DNA of 10,813 bases from an uncultured Mollicutes bacterium (GCA_947174685.1 CAMWJY010000011.1:1-10813); one strand, 5' to 3'; positions 1 through 6,532 are shown, counted from the stretch's first letter. Program-made: numbers and translations. The notes: generated from the letters alone by a model not told the origin.

Positions 1-1
1 A

Positions 2-805
2 TTTGAAGCATATGATACGATTCAATTTACTACAACAAGAGAAGAGTTTAATTCTAAGGATTATTATGGCTTCTATATTGAAAAGAATACAGAAACAGAT
101 TTAACTAATCTTTTACCTGATGGCACTTGGCAAACTTTCGAAATCAATGCTTGGTTAGAGGATAATACCTATTATTCTTTAGATGATATTAAGCATATAT
201 CAGGAACGCATTATTTGTCTTCCTATGTTGCTACACAATTAAGTTTCTTTGAATTTGACATAGCCGCAGGTGGTGCTAGTATCATTAGCTACACTGGAAC
301 TGATAGTACTCTTATTTTCCCTGAATATGCGCTCCTTAGTGGTAACTACAGGAAGGTTACTGAGATAAAAGAATTATTAGATTCAAGTCAAAGTAAATAT
401 TCTGCATTTACAGAAAATACTACAATTTCTACACTAATATTGAATGAAAGCTTAGCATTTATTGGAAGTAATGCATTTAAGAATTGCAATGGATTAGTTA
501 ATGTTTATCTTCCTAGTGCTTTAGAGGCAAGCTCTATTGCAAGCGATGCGTTCTATTTTGTAAAGACAGGTTCATTGAATTTCGAAAAAGCAAGAGATGA
601 AGCTAAAGAAATTACCTTCCATTGCTCTGATACTCAAGCAAATGAACTCAATTTAGTTGCTTGCAAGTATAATGGTTCAGATAGACACTATGGTAAAAAT
701 GAAGCTGGATTCTTAGGTGCAGGACGTGCAGATTTAACCAATTCCTTTGCAAAGGAAATCATTTGTATTGCTGATATTTCAAATCAAGTGATAAAAAATA
801 TGTAA
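2..805 (+). CDS. Leucine-rich-repeat (BspA-like) surface protein, 3' part only
   Basis: The reading frame is open from base 2 to the TAA at 803-805, so about 267 C-terminal residues are visible and the true start lies before the window. The TTG at 215 that could serve as a start is simply internal: the frame continues upstream without a stop and no Shine-Dalgarno precedes it. Around bases 420-560 there is a BspA/LRR_5-type repeat, with a segment like LAFIGSNAFKNCNGL followed by VYLPSAL and a degenerate second unit ending IASDAFYF. Such repeats are typical of exported surface proteins of gut Bacillota that mediate adhesion or binding. That is family knowledge; no ligand can be read here. No LPXTG anchor, membrane helix or cell-wall-binding repeat is visible at the C-terminus, so any anchoring signal would have to be N-terminal (a lipoprotein or secreted form). 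It is followed at once by a terminator and is not co-transcribed with the genes downstream. Confidence 0.7.
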   Translation, partial: FEAYDTIQFTTTREEFNSKDYYGFYIEKNTETDLTNLLPDGTWQTFEINAWLEDNTYYSLDDIKHISGTHYLSSYVATQLSFFEFDIAAGGASIISYTGTDSTLIFPEYALLSGNYRKVTEIKELLDSSQSKYSAFTENTTISTLILNESLAFIGSNAFKNCNGLVNVYLPSALEASSIASDAFYFVKTGSLNFEKARDEAKEITFHCSDTQANELNLVACKYNGSDRHYGKNEAGFLGAGRADLTNSFAKEIICIADISNQVIKNM

Positions 806-810
806 ATATG

Positions 811-839
811 AAAAGATGCATCGTAAGGTGCGTCTTTTT
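811..839 (+). terminator. Intrinsic terminator after the LRR gene
   Basis: A 10-bp stem (811-820 with 829-838, one G-T pair) closes an 8-nt loop at 821-828. The A-rich 5' arm pairs with the T-run (835-839) at the 3' end. It begins 5 nt after the LRR stop codon and separates that gene from the HD-trmFO-xerC operon. Confidence 0.8.
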
Positions 840-840
840 G

Positions 841-849
841 TGTTATAAT
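841..849 (+). promoter_or_regulatory. Extended -10 promoter for HD-trmFO-xerC
   Basis: The sequence TGTTATAAT is a perfect TGn extension plus a perfect -10 hexamer (844-849). No good -35 hexamer lies 16-18 bp upstream, where the preceding terminator sits, as expected for an extended -10 promoter. The predicted start, about 7 nt downstream near 856, falls on the ribosome binding site, so the mRNA leader would be very short. Confidence 0.65.
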
Positions 850-866
850 GTAAGCAGGTGAATTAT

Positions 867-1493
867 ATGGAACTGAATTATGAGGATATGCTTGAATTTG
901 TCAAGCATAAATTAATTGAAAATAAAGGAATTAGAAGTCATAAGCCACAGCTTTATTTTAGAAATCGTTTTGAGCATATCAAACGAGTTTATGGTTGGGC
1001 AAAGCGTATAATGCAAGGTGTAGATGGCTGTGATGAAAAAATAGTGCTTACAGCTGCAATCTTCCATGACTGTGGATACACAAACCTATCAAAAGAGGCG
1101 CATGCTATTTTAGGTGCTCATCTTTTTTTGGATTATGCAAAAGATCATAATTTTGATGAAGAGTTTACAAATGAAATTTATGCTATGATTTTAAATCATT
1201 CTAATAAAGAGCTTATAAAAGAAAAGAATACATCTATTGAGATGGTTGTATTATTAGAAGCAGATTTGATTGATGAAGAGGGTGCGTTAGGAATTGTTTT
1301 TGATTTACTCGCAGAAGGATTTAAATGCCCAGATTCCTATGATTCTGTTTTTAATGAAATTATGATGCATTCAGCACATATTTTGAATCAAAACTATATG
1401 GTTACTCCTATAGCGAAACAGATTTGGGAAAATAAAAAAGCTTTAATAAAGGAATTTATTGATGATTTAAAGTATGATTTATTTATGGAATAA
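867..1493 (+). CDS. HD-domain metal-dependent phosphohydrolase, function unknown
   Basis: This 208-residue protein carries an HD-domain metal-site pattern: His37 (EHIKRV), His67-Asp68 (IFHDCGY), His79 and His85 (HAILGAH), His111 (ILNHS) and Asp133 (EADLID). HD proteins of this type hydrolyse phosphate esters of nucleotides or related small molecules using bound divalent metals. The substrate cannot be read from sequence. No signal peptide or membrane helix is visible, so it is probably cytosolic. ATG 867 is preferred over GTG 858 because the Shine-Dalgarno AGGTG (856-860) includes that GTG and sits 6 nt before the ATG. It is first in an apparent operon: trmFO starts 13 nt after its TAA. A role connected to tRNA modification or folate chemistry would be guilt by association only. 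The HD family call is firm; the function is open. Confidence 0.8.
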   Translation: MELNYEDMLEFVKHKLIENKGIRSHKPQLYFRNRFEHIKRVYGWAKRIMQGVDGCDEKIVLTAAIFHDCGYTNLSKEAHAILGAHLFLDYAKDHNFDEEFTNEIYAMILNHSNKELIKEKNTSIEMVVLLEADLIDEEGALGIVFDLLAEGFKCPDSYDSVFNEIMMHSAHILNQNYMVTPIAKQIWENKKALIKEFIDDLKYDLFME

Positions 1494-1506
1494 GGAAGTG
1501 AAGTAA

Positions 1507-2802
1507 ATGGAAATCAATATTATAGGAGCTGGTCTTGCAGGCTGCGAGGCGACCTATTATTTATCAAAAAAGGGCTATACGATTCATTTGTATGAAATGC
1601 GTCCTAAGAAGATGACGCCTGCTCATCTTACAGATAAATTTGGAGAGCTGGTTTGCTCCAATTCCCTTAGAAGTGATTCCTTAGAAAATGCTTGTGGTAT
1701 TCTTAAAAAAGAAATGGAGCTATGGGATTCCTTGATTATTAAAGCTGCAAGAATGCACTCTGTAGAGGCTGGTGGGGCTTTGGCAGTAGATCGTGAAGGC
1801 TATGCAAATTATGTGACAGAGTTCATTAAATCTTTACCAAATGTAGATATCATTTATGATGAAATTACTACTTTGGATGTAGATGTTCCAACCATAATTG
1901 CGACAGGACCTTTAACTACAGATGCATTGTGTCGAGAAATCAAAAGATTATTTGATGCAGAGGATTTCTATTTTTTTGATGCCCAAGCACCAATCATCTA
2001 TGCAGATTCTATTGATTATTCTAAGGTGTACTTAAAGTCACGTTATGATAAAGGTGTTCCCTCCTATTATAACTGTCCATTTACTAAAGAAGAGTTTGAC
2101 CATTTCTATACTGCTCTGATTACTGCAGAAGAGGTAGAGGTCAAGGATTTTGAAATAAAGGTATTTGAGGGGTGTATGCCCATTGAGATTATGGCAAAGC
2201 GTGGTCCTCAGACATTGACCTTTGGTCCTATGAAGCCAGTTGGGTTAAAAACTCCAACAGGAGAAAAGCCTTATGCAGTTGTCCAATTAAGGCAGGATGA
2301 CGCAGCCAAGGAAATGTATAATTTAGTAGGCTTTCAAACCCATTTGAAATTTGGAGAACAAAAACGAGTATTTCAGATGATTCCAGGACTAGAGAATGCA
2401 AGATTTGCTAAATATGGAAGAATGCATAAAAACACCTATATCAATGCTCCAAAAATATTAAATCCGACCTTTCAAACAAAGAAATATCCAAATTTGTTTT
2501 TTGCAGGACAGATTAGTGGTGTAGAAGGCTATGTAGAATCTGCTGCAAGTGGAATTTATGCTGCAATCAATATGGATAGATATTTAAAAGGTAAGGAGCT
2601 TGCTATTTTCCCTTCCACGACAGTTATGGGAAGTATGGCAAATTATATTTGTAATGCAAGCCCAGAGGGCTTTCAGCCTATGAATGCTAACTTCGGTATT
2701 ATGGAGGATTTGAATATTCCCCATAAGAAAAAGGATAGAAAAGCACTTTATGCAAAACGTGCTTTAGAGACTATGGAAGAGGAGAAGAAGCGTTATGAAT
2801 GA
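1507..2802 (+). CDS. trmFO: Methylenetetrahydrofolate-tRNA-(uracil-54-C5)-methyltransferase (FAD-dependent)
   Basis: TrmFO makes ribothymidine (m5U54) in the T-loop of tRNA, taking the methylene carbon from 5,10-methylenetetrahydrofolate with reduced FAD; it acts in the cytosol. The 431-residue length fits the family (about 435-440). At the N-terminus is the dinucleotide-binding GAGLAG motif (residues 7-12) and, further on, GELVCSNSLRSD with Cys50. Cys223 lies in FEGCMPIE. These match the two functional cysteines (53 and 226) of Bacillus subtilis TrmFO, as I recall its numbering. The C-terminal FAD-binding segment FAGQISGVEGYVESAASG is intact. A near-consensus ribosome site (AAGGAAGTGA, 1492-1501) precedes ATG 1507. 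The gene follows the HD gene by 13 nt and its TGA overlaps the start of xerC by 8 bp, indicating translational coupling. The trmFO-xerC pair is a common Bacillota arrangement, but the usual topA upstream is absent. Confidence 0.96.
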   Translation: MEINIIGAGLAGCEATYYLSKKGYTIHLYEMRPKKMTPAHLTDKFGELVCSNSLRSDSLENACGILKKEMELWDSLIIKAARMHSVEAGGALAVDREGYANYVTEFIKSLPNVDIIYDEITTLDVDVPTIIATGPLTTDALCREIKRLFDAEDFYFFDAQAPIIYADSIDYSKVYLKSRYDKGVPSYYNCPFTKEEFDHFYTALITAEEVEVKDFEIKVFEGCMPIEIMAKRGPQTLTFGPMKPVGLKTPTGEKPYAVVQLRQDDAAKEMYNLVGFQTHLKFGEQKRVFQMIPGLENARFAKYGRMHKNTYINAPKILNPTFQTKKYPNLFFAGQISGVEGYVESAASGIYAAINMDRYLKGKELAIFPSTTVMGSMANYICNASPEGFQPMNANFGIMEDLNIPHKKKDRKALYAKRALETMEEEKKRYE

Positions 2803-3724
2803 TACAGAAGCAATTGCGAAGTACATAGATTATCTAGCTAATGTAAAATATTATTCTCCAAATACAGTTGCAAGCTATCGAAACGATATTATGGAATTTA
2901 GTGATTTTATTCACTCTGAACGTATGGCTGCTGGTCTTTTGCAAATTAGAAACAAGAGAGTTTGTAATAACTATTTTATTTATTTATCTAGTACAAATTT
3001 AGCTGCCACAAGCTTAAGTAGAAAGCTATCCTCTTTAAGAGGCTTCTATGATTTTTTACTTAAAAATGAAGAAGTAACAGCAAATTATTTTGATGAGGTA
3101 GAAATACCTAAGGCTCCTAAAAGATTACCTAAGATGATTAAAGAAAGTGAAATAGAACTATTATTTAATGCTTGTGATCAAAACACACCTTTAGGTTTAA
3201 GAAACTACTGTATTTTAGAGGTACTATATGGCTGCGGGCTACGTGTAAGTGAGCTATGTAGTTTGGAGATAAAGGACATAGATTTTAATGATTTATCTAT
3301 CGTAGTGCATGGAAAAGGTAGTAAGGATCGCGTTGTAATTATGTTTGAGGATATGGCTAAGGATTTAAGAAGGTATATTTCTACCTATCGCCTAGATTTA
3401 TTATATCTATCTAGTGACCATGAAAATAGACATGTATTTTTGAATAAAAATGGTACAACCTTAACTCCTCGTGGAGTGCGTGTTATATTAAATAAATTAA
3501 TTTCAGATTGTGGAGAGACCTTTCATTTATCTCCCCATATGCTAAGGCATAGCTTTGCAACAGCGCTATTAAATAATGGGGCTGATTTAAGAAGTGTTCA
3601 AGAATTACTAGGGCATGAAAATTTATCCACTACACAAATTTATACGCATGTTTCCTTTGAAAGTATTAGAAAATCCTATGAATTGAGTCATCCTAGAGCC
3701 TCAAAAAAAGAAACAAAGGATTAG
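2795..3724 (+). CDS. xerC: Tyrosine recombinase XerC
   Basis: This 309-residue site-specific recombinase would resolve chromosome dimers at dif together with a partner Xer protein and FtsK. The N-terminal SAM-like core-binding domain spans roughly residues 5-90 (motif SPNTVASYRND). The catalytic domain has the full active-site set: Arg150 (CGLRVSEL), Lys174 (HGKGSKDR), His248 and Arg251 (HMLRH), His274 (LLGHENL) and the nucleophile Tyr283 (QIYTHV). Its ATG lies inside the trmFO 3' end (8-bp overlap) with AGGAG at 2780-2784, so expression is probably coupled to trmFO. Size, intact residues and linkage to trmFO favour the housekeeping XerC (CodV type) over a phage or transposon integrase; no mobile-element neighbours or att-like repeats are seen. 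In Bacillus hslVU and codY follow; here an unrelated lipoprotein gene does. Assignment to XerC rather than XerD rests partly on this synteny. Confidence 0.92.
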   Translation: MNDTEAIAKYIDYLANVKYYSPNTVASYRNDIMEFSDFIHSERMAAGLLQIRNKRVCNNYFIYLSSTNLAATSLSRKLSSLRGFYDFLLKNEEVTANYFDEVEIPKAPKRLPKMIKESEIELLFNACDQNTPLGLRNYCILEVLYGCGLRVSELCSLEIKDIDFNDLSIVVHGKGSKDRVVIMFEDMAKDLRRYISTYRLDLLYLSSDHENRHVFLNKNGTTLTPRGVRVILNKLISDCGETFHLSPHMLRHSFATALLNNGADLRSVQELLGHENLSTTQIYTHVSFESIRKSYELSHPRASKKETKD

Positions 3725-3739
3725 TTTAATAGATTTTGC

Positions 3740-3768
3740 TTGTATAAAGCTTAGTTTTTTGATATAAT
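3740..3768 (+). promoter_or_regulatory. Promoter for the lipoprotein gene
   Basis: A perfect -10 hexamer TATAAT (3763-3768) lies 17 bp downstream of a weak -35 (TTGTAT, 3740-3745). Transcription would begin near 3775, giving a leader of about 20 nt that contains the strong ribosome site AAAAGGAG (3781-3788). No convincing terminator separates this from xerC, so some read-through is also possible. Confidence 0.65.
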
Positions 3769-3796
3769 TTTTAATGTTCAAAAAGGAGTAGATAAA

Positions 3797-4489
3797 ATGA
3801 AAAAATTAGCAATGGTTTTATCCATTTTTATGGTAATAGCTTTATGTAGCTGCTCAAACAAGGCTAAAAGAGAGATTGTCAGAGACAATCCGGCAGCAGA
3901 GATTAAAGAAGCTTTAAAATTAGATGATGTATCTAATGGAGTAAGCTTAAACTCAGATTTAGATCGTACAAAGGCATTTTCTGATGTGAAGGTTGCAAGC
4001 GATTTAAAAGCTTCAGTTTTCTATCAGGTAATCGATTTAGATGAACATATGAATAGTCGTCTAAAACAGGTGGACATTAAGGTTTTATATTTCAATGGGA
4101 AAGCACCTTCAAATGATGTTGCTGATTTCTTGAAAGAACTGAATAATAAAGATTATGGCTTAACTGAAGAAAAAGTAGGGATAAGCTTTAATAAGACAGA
4201 AAAGATGAGTGATGTTCTATTTGGTAAGCTTTCTTTAAAGCATAGCATAGCTATTCCAACGGATTATGCATTTAAAGAAAATGACCCTTCAAAATTAGTG
4301 GTAGCTTATGTTCCAACCTATGGTATTTACAATGATGGTTCTCAGGATTATACAAGAGTATTTATTTTTGTTCCAATCTATTATGCCTTTACTTATAGCT
4401 CTTCCCTTTCTAGCTATACTGAAGGCATGAAGCAGTATGATGTTACACTAACTGAAGATGGTGTGTTACCTAGTCAATCTGTAGAATAA
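3797..4489 (+). CDS. Small predicted lipoprotein of unknown function
   Basis: I do not recognise a family for this 230-residue protein. The N-terminus is a typical lipoprotein signal: a Lys-Lys start, a hydrophobic stretch (about residues 4-16) and a Cys-rich end, LCSC. Cys19, preceded by Ser18, fits the lipobox rule best; Cys17 is an alternative. The mature protein should be lipid-anchored on the outer face of the membrane. It begins with a charged linker (about 20-50), then a soluble alpha/beta-looking region with no transmembrane helix; a hydrophobic aromatic patch (VFIFVPIYYAFTY) lies near residues 191-203. It has its own promoter, a strong ribosome site and a terminator, so it is a single-gene unit. 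It sits between xerC and rpsB, where Bacillus has hslVU-codY. It is shorter than CamS-type sex-pheromone precursor lipoproteins and I see no motif proving kinship. Confidence 0.75.
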   Translation: MKKLAMVLSIFMVIALCSCSNKAKREIVRDNPAAEIKEALKLDDVSNGVSLNSDLDRTKAFSDVKVASDLKASVFYQVIDLDEHMNSRLKQVDIKVLYFNGKAPSNDVADFLKELNNKDYGLTEEKVGISFNKTEKMSDVLFGKLSLKHSIAIPTDYAFKENDPSKLVVAYVPTYGIYNDGSQDYTRVFIFVPIYYAFTYSSSLSSYTEGMKQYDVTLTEDGVLPSQSVE

Positions 4490-4500
4490 AATAAGATTTT

Positions 4501-4532
4501 AGAGATTAGCGATTTGCTGATCTCTATTTTTT
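4501..4532 (+). terminator. Intrinsic terminator after the lipoprotein gene
   Basis: A 10-bp stem (4501-4510 with 4516-4525, one T-G pair) closes a 5-nt loop (4511-4515). It is followed by a run of six T at 4527-4532. It begins 12 nt after the lipoprotein stop codon and insulates that gene from the strong rpsB promoter downstream. Confidence 0.9.
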
Positions 4533-4574
4533 ATAAAAAAAGTCTTTAGAAAATGATGAATCCCTTTTTTACAC

Positions 4575-4603
4575 TTGAAATTTACATAAAATTATGATAT
4601 TAT
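4575..4603 (+). promoter_or_regulatory. rpsB-tsf promoter
   Basis: The -35 hexamer TTGAAA (4575-4580) and -10 hexamer TATTAT (4598-4603) are separated by exactly 17 bp, close to the sigma-A consensus. Transcription is expected to start near 4610, leaving a leader of roughly 115 nt before rpsB. This is the best-matched two-part promoter in the window, fitting a highly expressed ribosomal-protein operon. Confidence 0.75.
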
Positions 4604-4609
4604 ATCAAA

Positions 4610-4724
4610 GGCACAAAAAATACACATGTTCTTGGAGTCGGTCGTCGTGTGCAAGTAAAATTGATGGAGGCTGATGTTGAAGAGAGCAGAGGACAAAAAC
4701 AAAAATAAAAAGGAGAATGAAAAA
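4610..4724 (+). promoter_or_regulatory. rpsB 5' leader with hairpin and short ORFs; candidate autoregulatory element
   Basis: The segment from the predicted start to the rpsB ATG is unusually long for this window. A hairpin can form between 4623-4628 and 4646-4651 (6 bp, one U-G pair), with an alternative pairing of 4611-4615 with 4648-4652. A minimal ORF (ATG 4626, ten codons, TAA 4656-4658) spans this structure. A second (ATG 4664, fourteen codons, TAA 4706-4708) stops exactly where the rpsB ribosome site begins. A strong GGAGG at 4666-4670 serves no obvious gene. Ribosomal-protein operons are often controlled by leader RNA that binds the encoded protein, so S2 autoregulation is plausible but is inference. 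I do not match it to a named RNA family, and the hairpin is modest. Confidence 0.35.
4708..4715 (+). promoter_or_regulatory. Ribosome binding site fixing the rpsB start
   Basis: AAAAGGAG ends 9 nt before ATG 4725. It supports that start over the in-frame ATG at 4674, whose nearest purine-rich motif (4666-4670) is only 3 nt away. Confidence 0.75.
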
Positions 4725-5555
4725 ATGTCTGAGTCAGTAGTTTCAATGAAACAATTATTAGAGTCAGGTGTTCACTTTGGACACGCTACTCGTAGATGGA
4801 ATCCTAAGATGGCTAAGTATATCTTTACTGCTAGAAACGGGATTTACATCATCGATTTACAAAAGACTGCAAGCCAAATTGAAAGTGCATATGCAGCTTT
4901 ACTTGAAATCGTAAAAAATGAAGGTAGAGTACTTTTTGTAGGTACAAAGAAGCAAGCCCAAGAGGCTGTAATGGAAGAGGCAGCTCGTTCTGGCCAATTC
5001 TATGTAAATCAAAGATGGTTAGGTGGTACTTTAACAAACTTCAAAACCATCAAGAGAAGAATTAATAAGCTTCATGACCTTTACAAAATGGAAGAGAATG
5101 GAGAATTCGAAAAGTTACCTAAGAAGGAAGTAATTAAGCTTGTTGCTGAACGTACTAAGCTTGAAAAGTTCTTAGGTGGTATTAAGGATATGCAAAAGCT
5201 TCCAAATGCATTATTTATCGTAGATCCTCGTAAGGAACGTAATGCAATTTTAGAAGCTCGTAAGTTAAACATTCCAGTATTCGGTATTGTTGATACAAAC
5301 TGTGATCCTGATGATGTTGACTATGTTATTCCTGCAAATGATGATGCAATCCGTGCAGTTAAGCTAGTTACTTGGGTAATGGCTAATGCTGTTATTGAAG
5401 CAAATGGTGGAGAGGTTGAAAAGTTTAATGAGCCTGAAGAGGTTAATTTAAGCGAAGAAATCTCTAAGGAAAAGCCAAGCACTAAGGATGCACCAAAGGT
5501 TAGAAAGCCAGCAGCTAAGAAGCCTGCTAAGGCTGAAGTAACCCAAGCTGAATAA
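4725..5555 (+). CDS. rpsB: 30S ribosomal protein S2
   Basis: Primary component of the small ribosomal subunit, binding between the head and body of 30S. At 276 residues it shows the S2 hallmarks: an N-terminal segment VHFGHATRRWNPKM, the RNGIYIIDLQKT stretch, VLFVGTKKQAQ, the basic QRWLGGTLTNF segment, LPNALFIVDPRKE, and the C-terminal NIPVFGIVDTNCDPD and ANDDAIRA motifs. The last 40 or so residues are a low-complexity Lys/Ala/Pro/Glu tail beyond the folded domain, a feature variable among S2 proteins. ATG 4725 is chosen because S2 proteins begin with a short segment before the MKQLLESG-like helix and because AAAAGGAG lies 9 nt upstream. The in-frame ATG at 4674 would add 17 Lys/Glu-rich residues with no homology. 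It is transcribed from its own strong promoter; tsf follows after 16 nt, the usual rpsB-tsf operon. Confidence 0.98.
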   Translation: MSESVVSMKQLLESGVHFGHATRRWNPKMAKYIFTARNGIYIIDLQKTASQIESAYAALLEIVKNEGRVLFVGTKKQAQEAVMEEAARSGQFYVNQRWLGGTLTNFKTIKRRINKLHDLYKMEENGEFEKLPKKEVIKLVAERTKLEKFLGGIKDMQKLPNALFIVDPRKERNAILEARKLNIPVFGIVDTNCDPDDVDYVIPANDDAIRAVKLVTWVMANAVIEANGGEVEKFNEPEEVNLSEEISKEKPSTKDAPKVRKPAAKKPAKAEVTQAE

Positions 5556-5571
5556 TTGGAGGAAAAAAATT

Positions 5572-6480
5572 ATGGCAAATATTACTGCACAAATGGTAAA
5601 AGAATTACGTGAAAAAACATCTGCTGGTATGCTAGATTGCAAGAAAGCACTTGATGCAACTAACGGAAATATGGAAGAAGCAGTAACTTGGTTACGTGAA
5701 AAGGGTATTGCAAAGGCAGTTAAGAAGGAAAGTGCTGTTGCTGCTGAAGGTCTATGCTCTTATCGTATTTCTGGCAATAAGTGTGTTGTTTTTGAGTTGA
5801 ACTCTCAAACTGACTTCGTTGCTCAAAATGAGAAATTCTTAAATCTTTTAGACAAGGTTGGAGCTATTATTGCTGATTCAAATGCTAAGAATACAGAAGA
5901 AGCTTTAGCTTTACCTGTTGAAGGCAAGGACTTAAATACAGTAATTCTAGAGGCTTCTGGAGTTATTGGAGAAAAGATTACATTACGTCGTGTTGGTGTA
6001 ATTGAAAAGAAGAGCGATGAAGTATTTGGTGCATACAAGCATATGAAGGGTAGAATCGTTACTGTTGCTGTACTAAAGGGTAATGATGATGTTGTAGCTA
6101 AGGATATTGCAATGCATGTCGCTGCATTAAACCCTAGATATATTTCTAGTGCTGATATTCCTGCTGAGGAAATCGCAAAGGAAAGAGAAATTATTTTAGC
6201 AGCTGCATTAAATGAAAATGCACAAGCAGCTAAACCAAAGCCTGAAAACATTATTGCTGAGCGTATTGTACCAGGACGTCTTGAAAAGAACTTGAAGGAA
6301 ATTTGCTTATTATCTCAAGCTTTCGTTAAGAATCCTGATCAAACTGTTGATGCTTATGTAAAGGGTGCTAAATCTGAGGTTGTGTTCTTTACACGTCTTG
6401 AGGTTGGCGAAGGTATTGAAAAACAAGTGAATGATTTTGCCGCTGAGGTTGCAGCACAGTCAGCAGCTTTCAATAATTAA
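5572..6480 (+). CDS. tsf: Translation elongation factor Ts
   Basis: EF-Ts is the cytosolic nucleotide-exchange factor that releases GDP from EF-Tu during protein synthesis. The 302-residue protein has the N-terminal UBA-like domain with the signature LREKTSAGMLDCKKAL (about residues 13-28). It also has the second signature TDFVAQNEKF, in which Asp81 and Phe82 correspond to the E. coli pair that disturbs the EF-Tu Mg/GDP site. Two dimerisation/core subdomains follow (MKGRIVTVAVLKG, then IAMHVAALNPRYIS and ERIVPGRLEK). GGAGG at 5558-5562 lies 9 nt before ATG 5572. Lysine is written mostly as AAG here (roughly three to one over AAA by eye), the reverse of the HD gene and consistent with selection for high expression. 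A terminator begins within about 5 nt of the stop codon. Confidence 0.98.
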   Translation: MANITAQMVKELREKTSAGMLDCKKALDATNGNMEEAVTWLREKGIAKAVKKESAVAAEGLCSYRISGNKCVVFELNSQTDFVAQNEKFLNLLDKVGAIIADSNAKNTEEALALPVEGKDLNTVILEASGVIGEKITLRRVGVIEKKSDEVFGAYKHMKGRIVTVAVLKGNDDVVAKDIAMHVAALNPRYISSADIPAEEIAKEREIILAAALNENAQAAKPKPENIIAERIVPGRLEKNLKEICLLSQAFVKNPDQTVDAYVKGAKSEVVFFTRLEVGEGIEKQVNDFAAEVAAQSAAFNN

Positions 6481-6484
6481 TTTT

Positions 6485-6514
6485 TAAGGGAGGCTACTGG
6501 CCTTCCTTATTTTT
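6485..6514 (+). terminator. Intrinsic terminator or attenuator between tsf and pyrH
   Basis: A stem of about 10 bp (6485-6494 with 6500-6509, one G-T pair) closes the 5-nt loop 6495-6499 and is followed by TTTTT at 6510-6514. It starts right after the tsf stop codon. Because no clear promoter follows before pyrH, it may work as a partial terminator that reduces pyrH-frr expression relative to rpsB-tsf. Confidence 0.85.
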
Positions 6515-6527
6515 GTATATAAAATAT

Positions 6528-6532
6528 GGAGG
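6528..6532 (+). promoter_or_regulatory. Ribosome binding site fixing the pyrH start
   Basis: GGAGG lies 8 nt before ATG 6541 and overlaps the alternative in-frame ATG at 6526, which therefore cannot be the start. Confidence 0.8.

Noticed and set aside
858..866. GTG 858 as the start of the HD protein
   Set aside because: This GTG is part of the AGGTG ribosome site for ATG 867 and has no ribosome site of its own.
2795..3724. Integrase of a mobile element
   Set aside because: The recombinase is coupled to trmFO, has XerC length and residues, and no att repeats, excisionase or phage genes are nearby.
3725..3762. Terminator after xerC
   Set aside because: Only a 6-bp palindrome (AAGCTT) beside a T-run is seen, too weak to call.
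3797..4489. Naming the lipoprotein CamS
   Set aside because: It is much shorter than CamS proteins and no shared motif could be identified by eye.
4674..4724. N-terminal extension of S2 from ATG 4674
   Set aside because: The GGAGG is only 3 nt away, the 17 extra residues are a Lys/Glu-rich run unlike S2, and ATG 4725 has a well-spaced AAAAGGAG. Kept only as a finding about the leader.
5823..6251. 142-codon open frame on the minus strand inside tsf
   Set aside because: It lies wholly within a certain gene, has no ribosome site or recognisable domain, and its Ser/Phe/Ile-rich translation is typical of an antisense shadow. The same applies to the minus-strand frames within rpsB, pyrH, frr and dxr.
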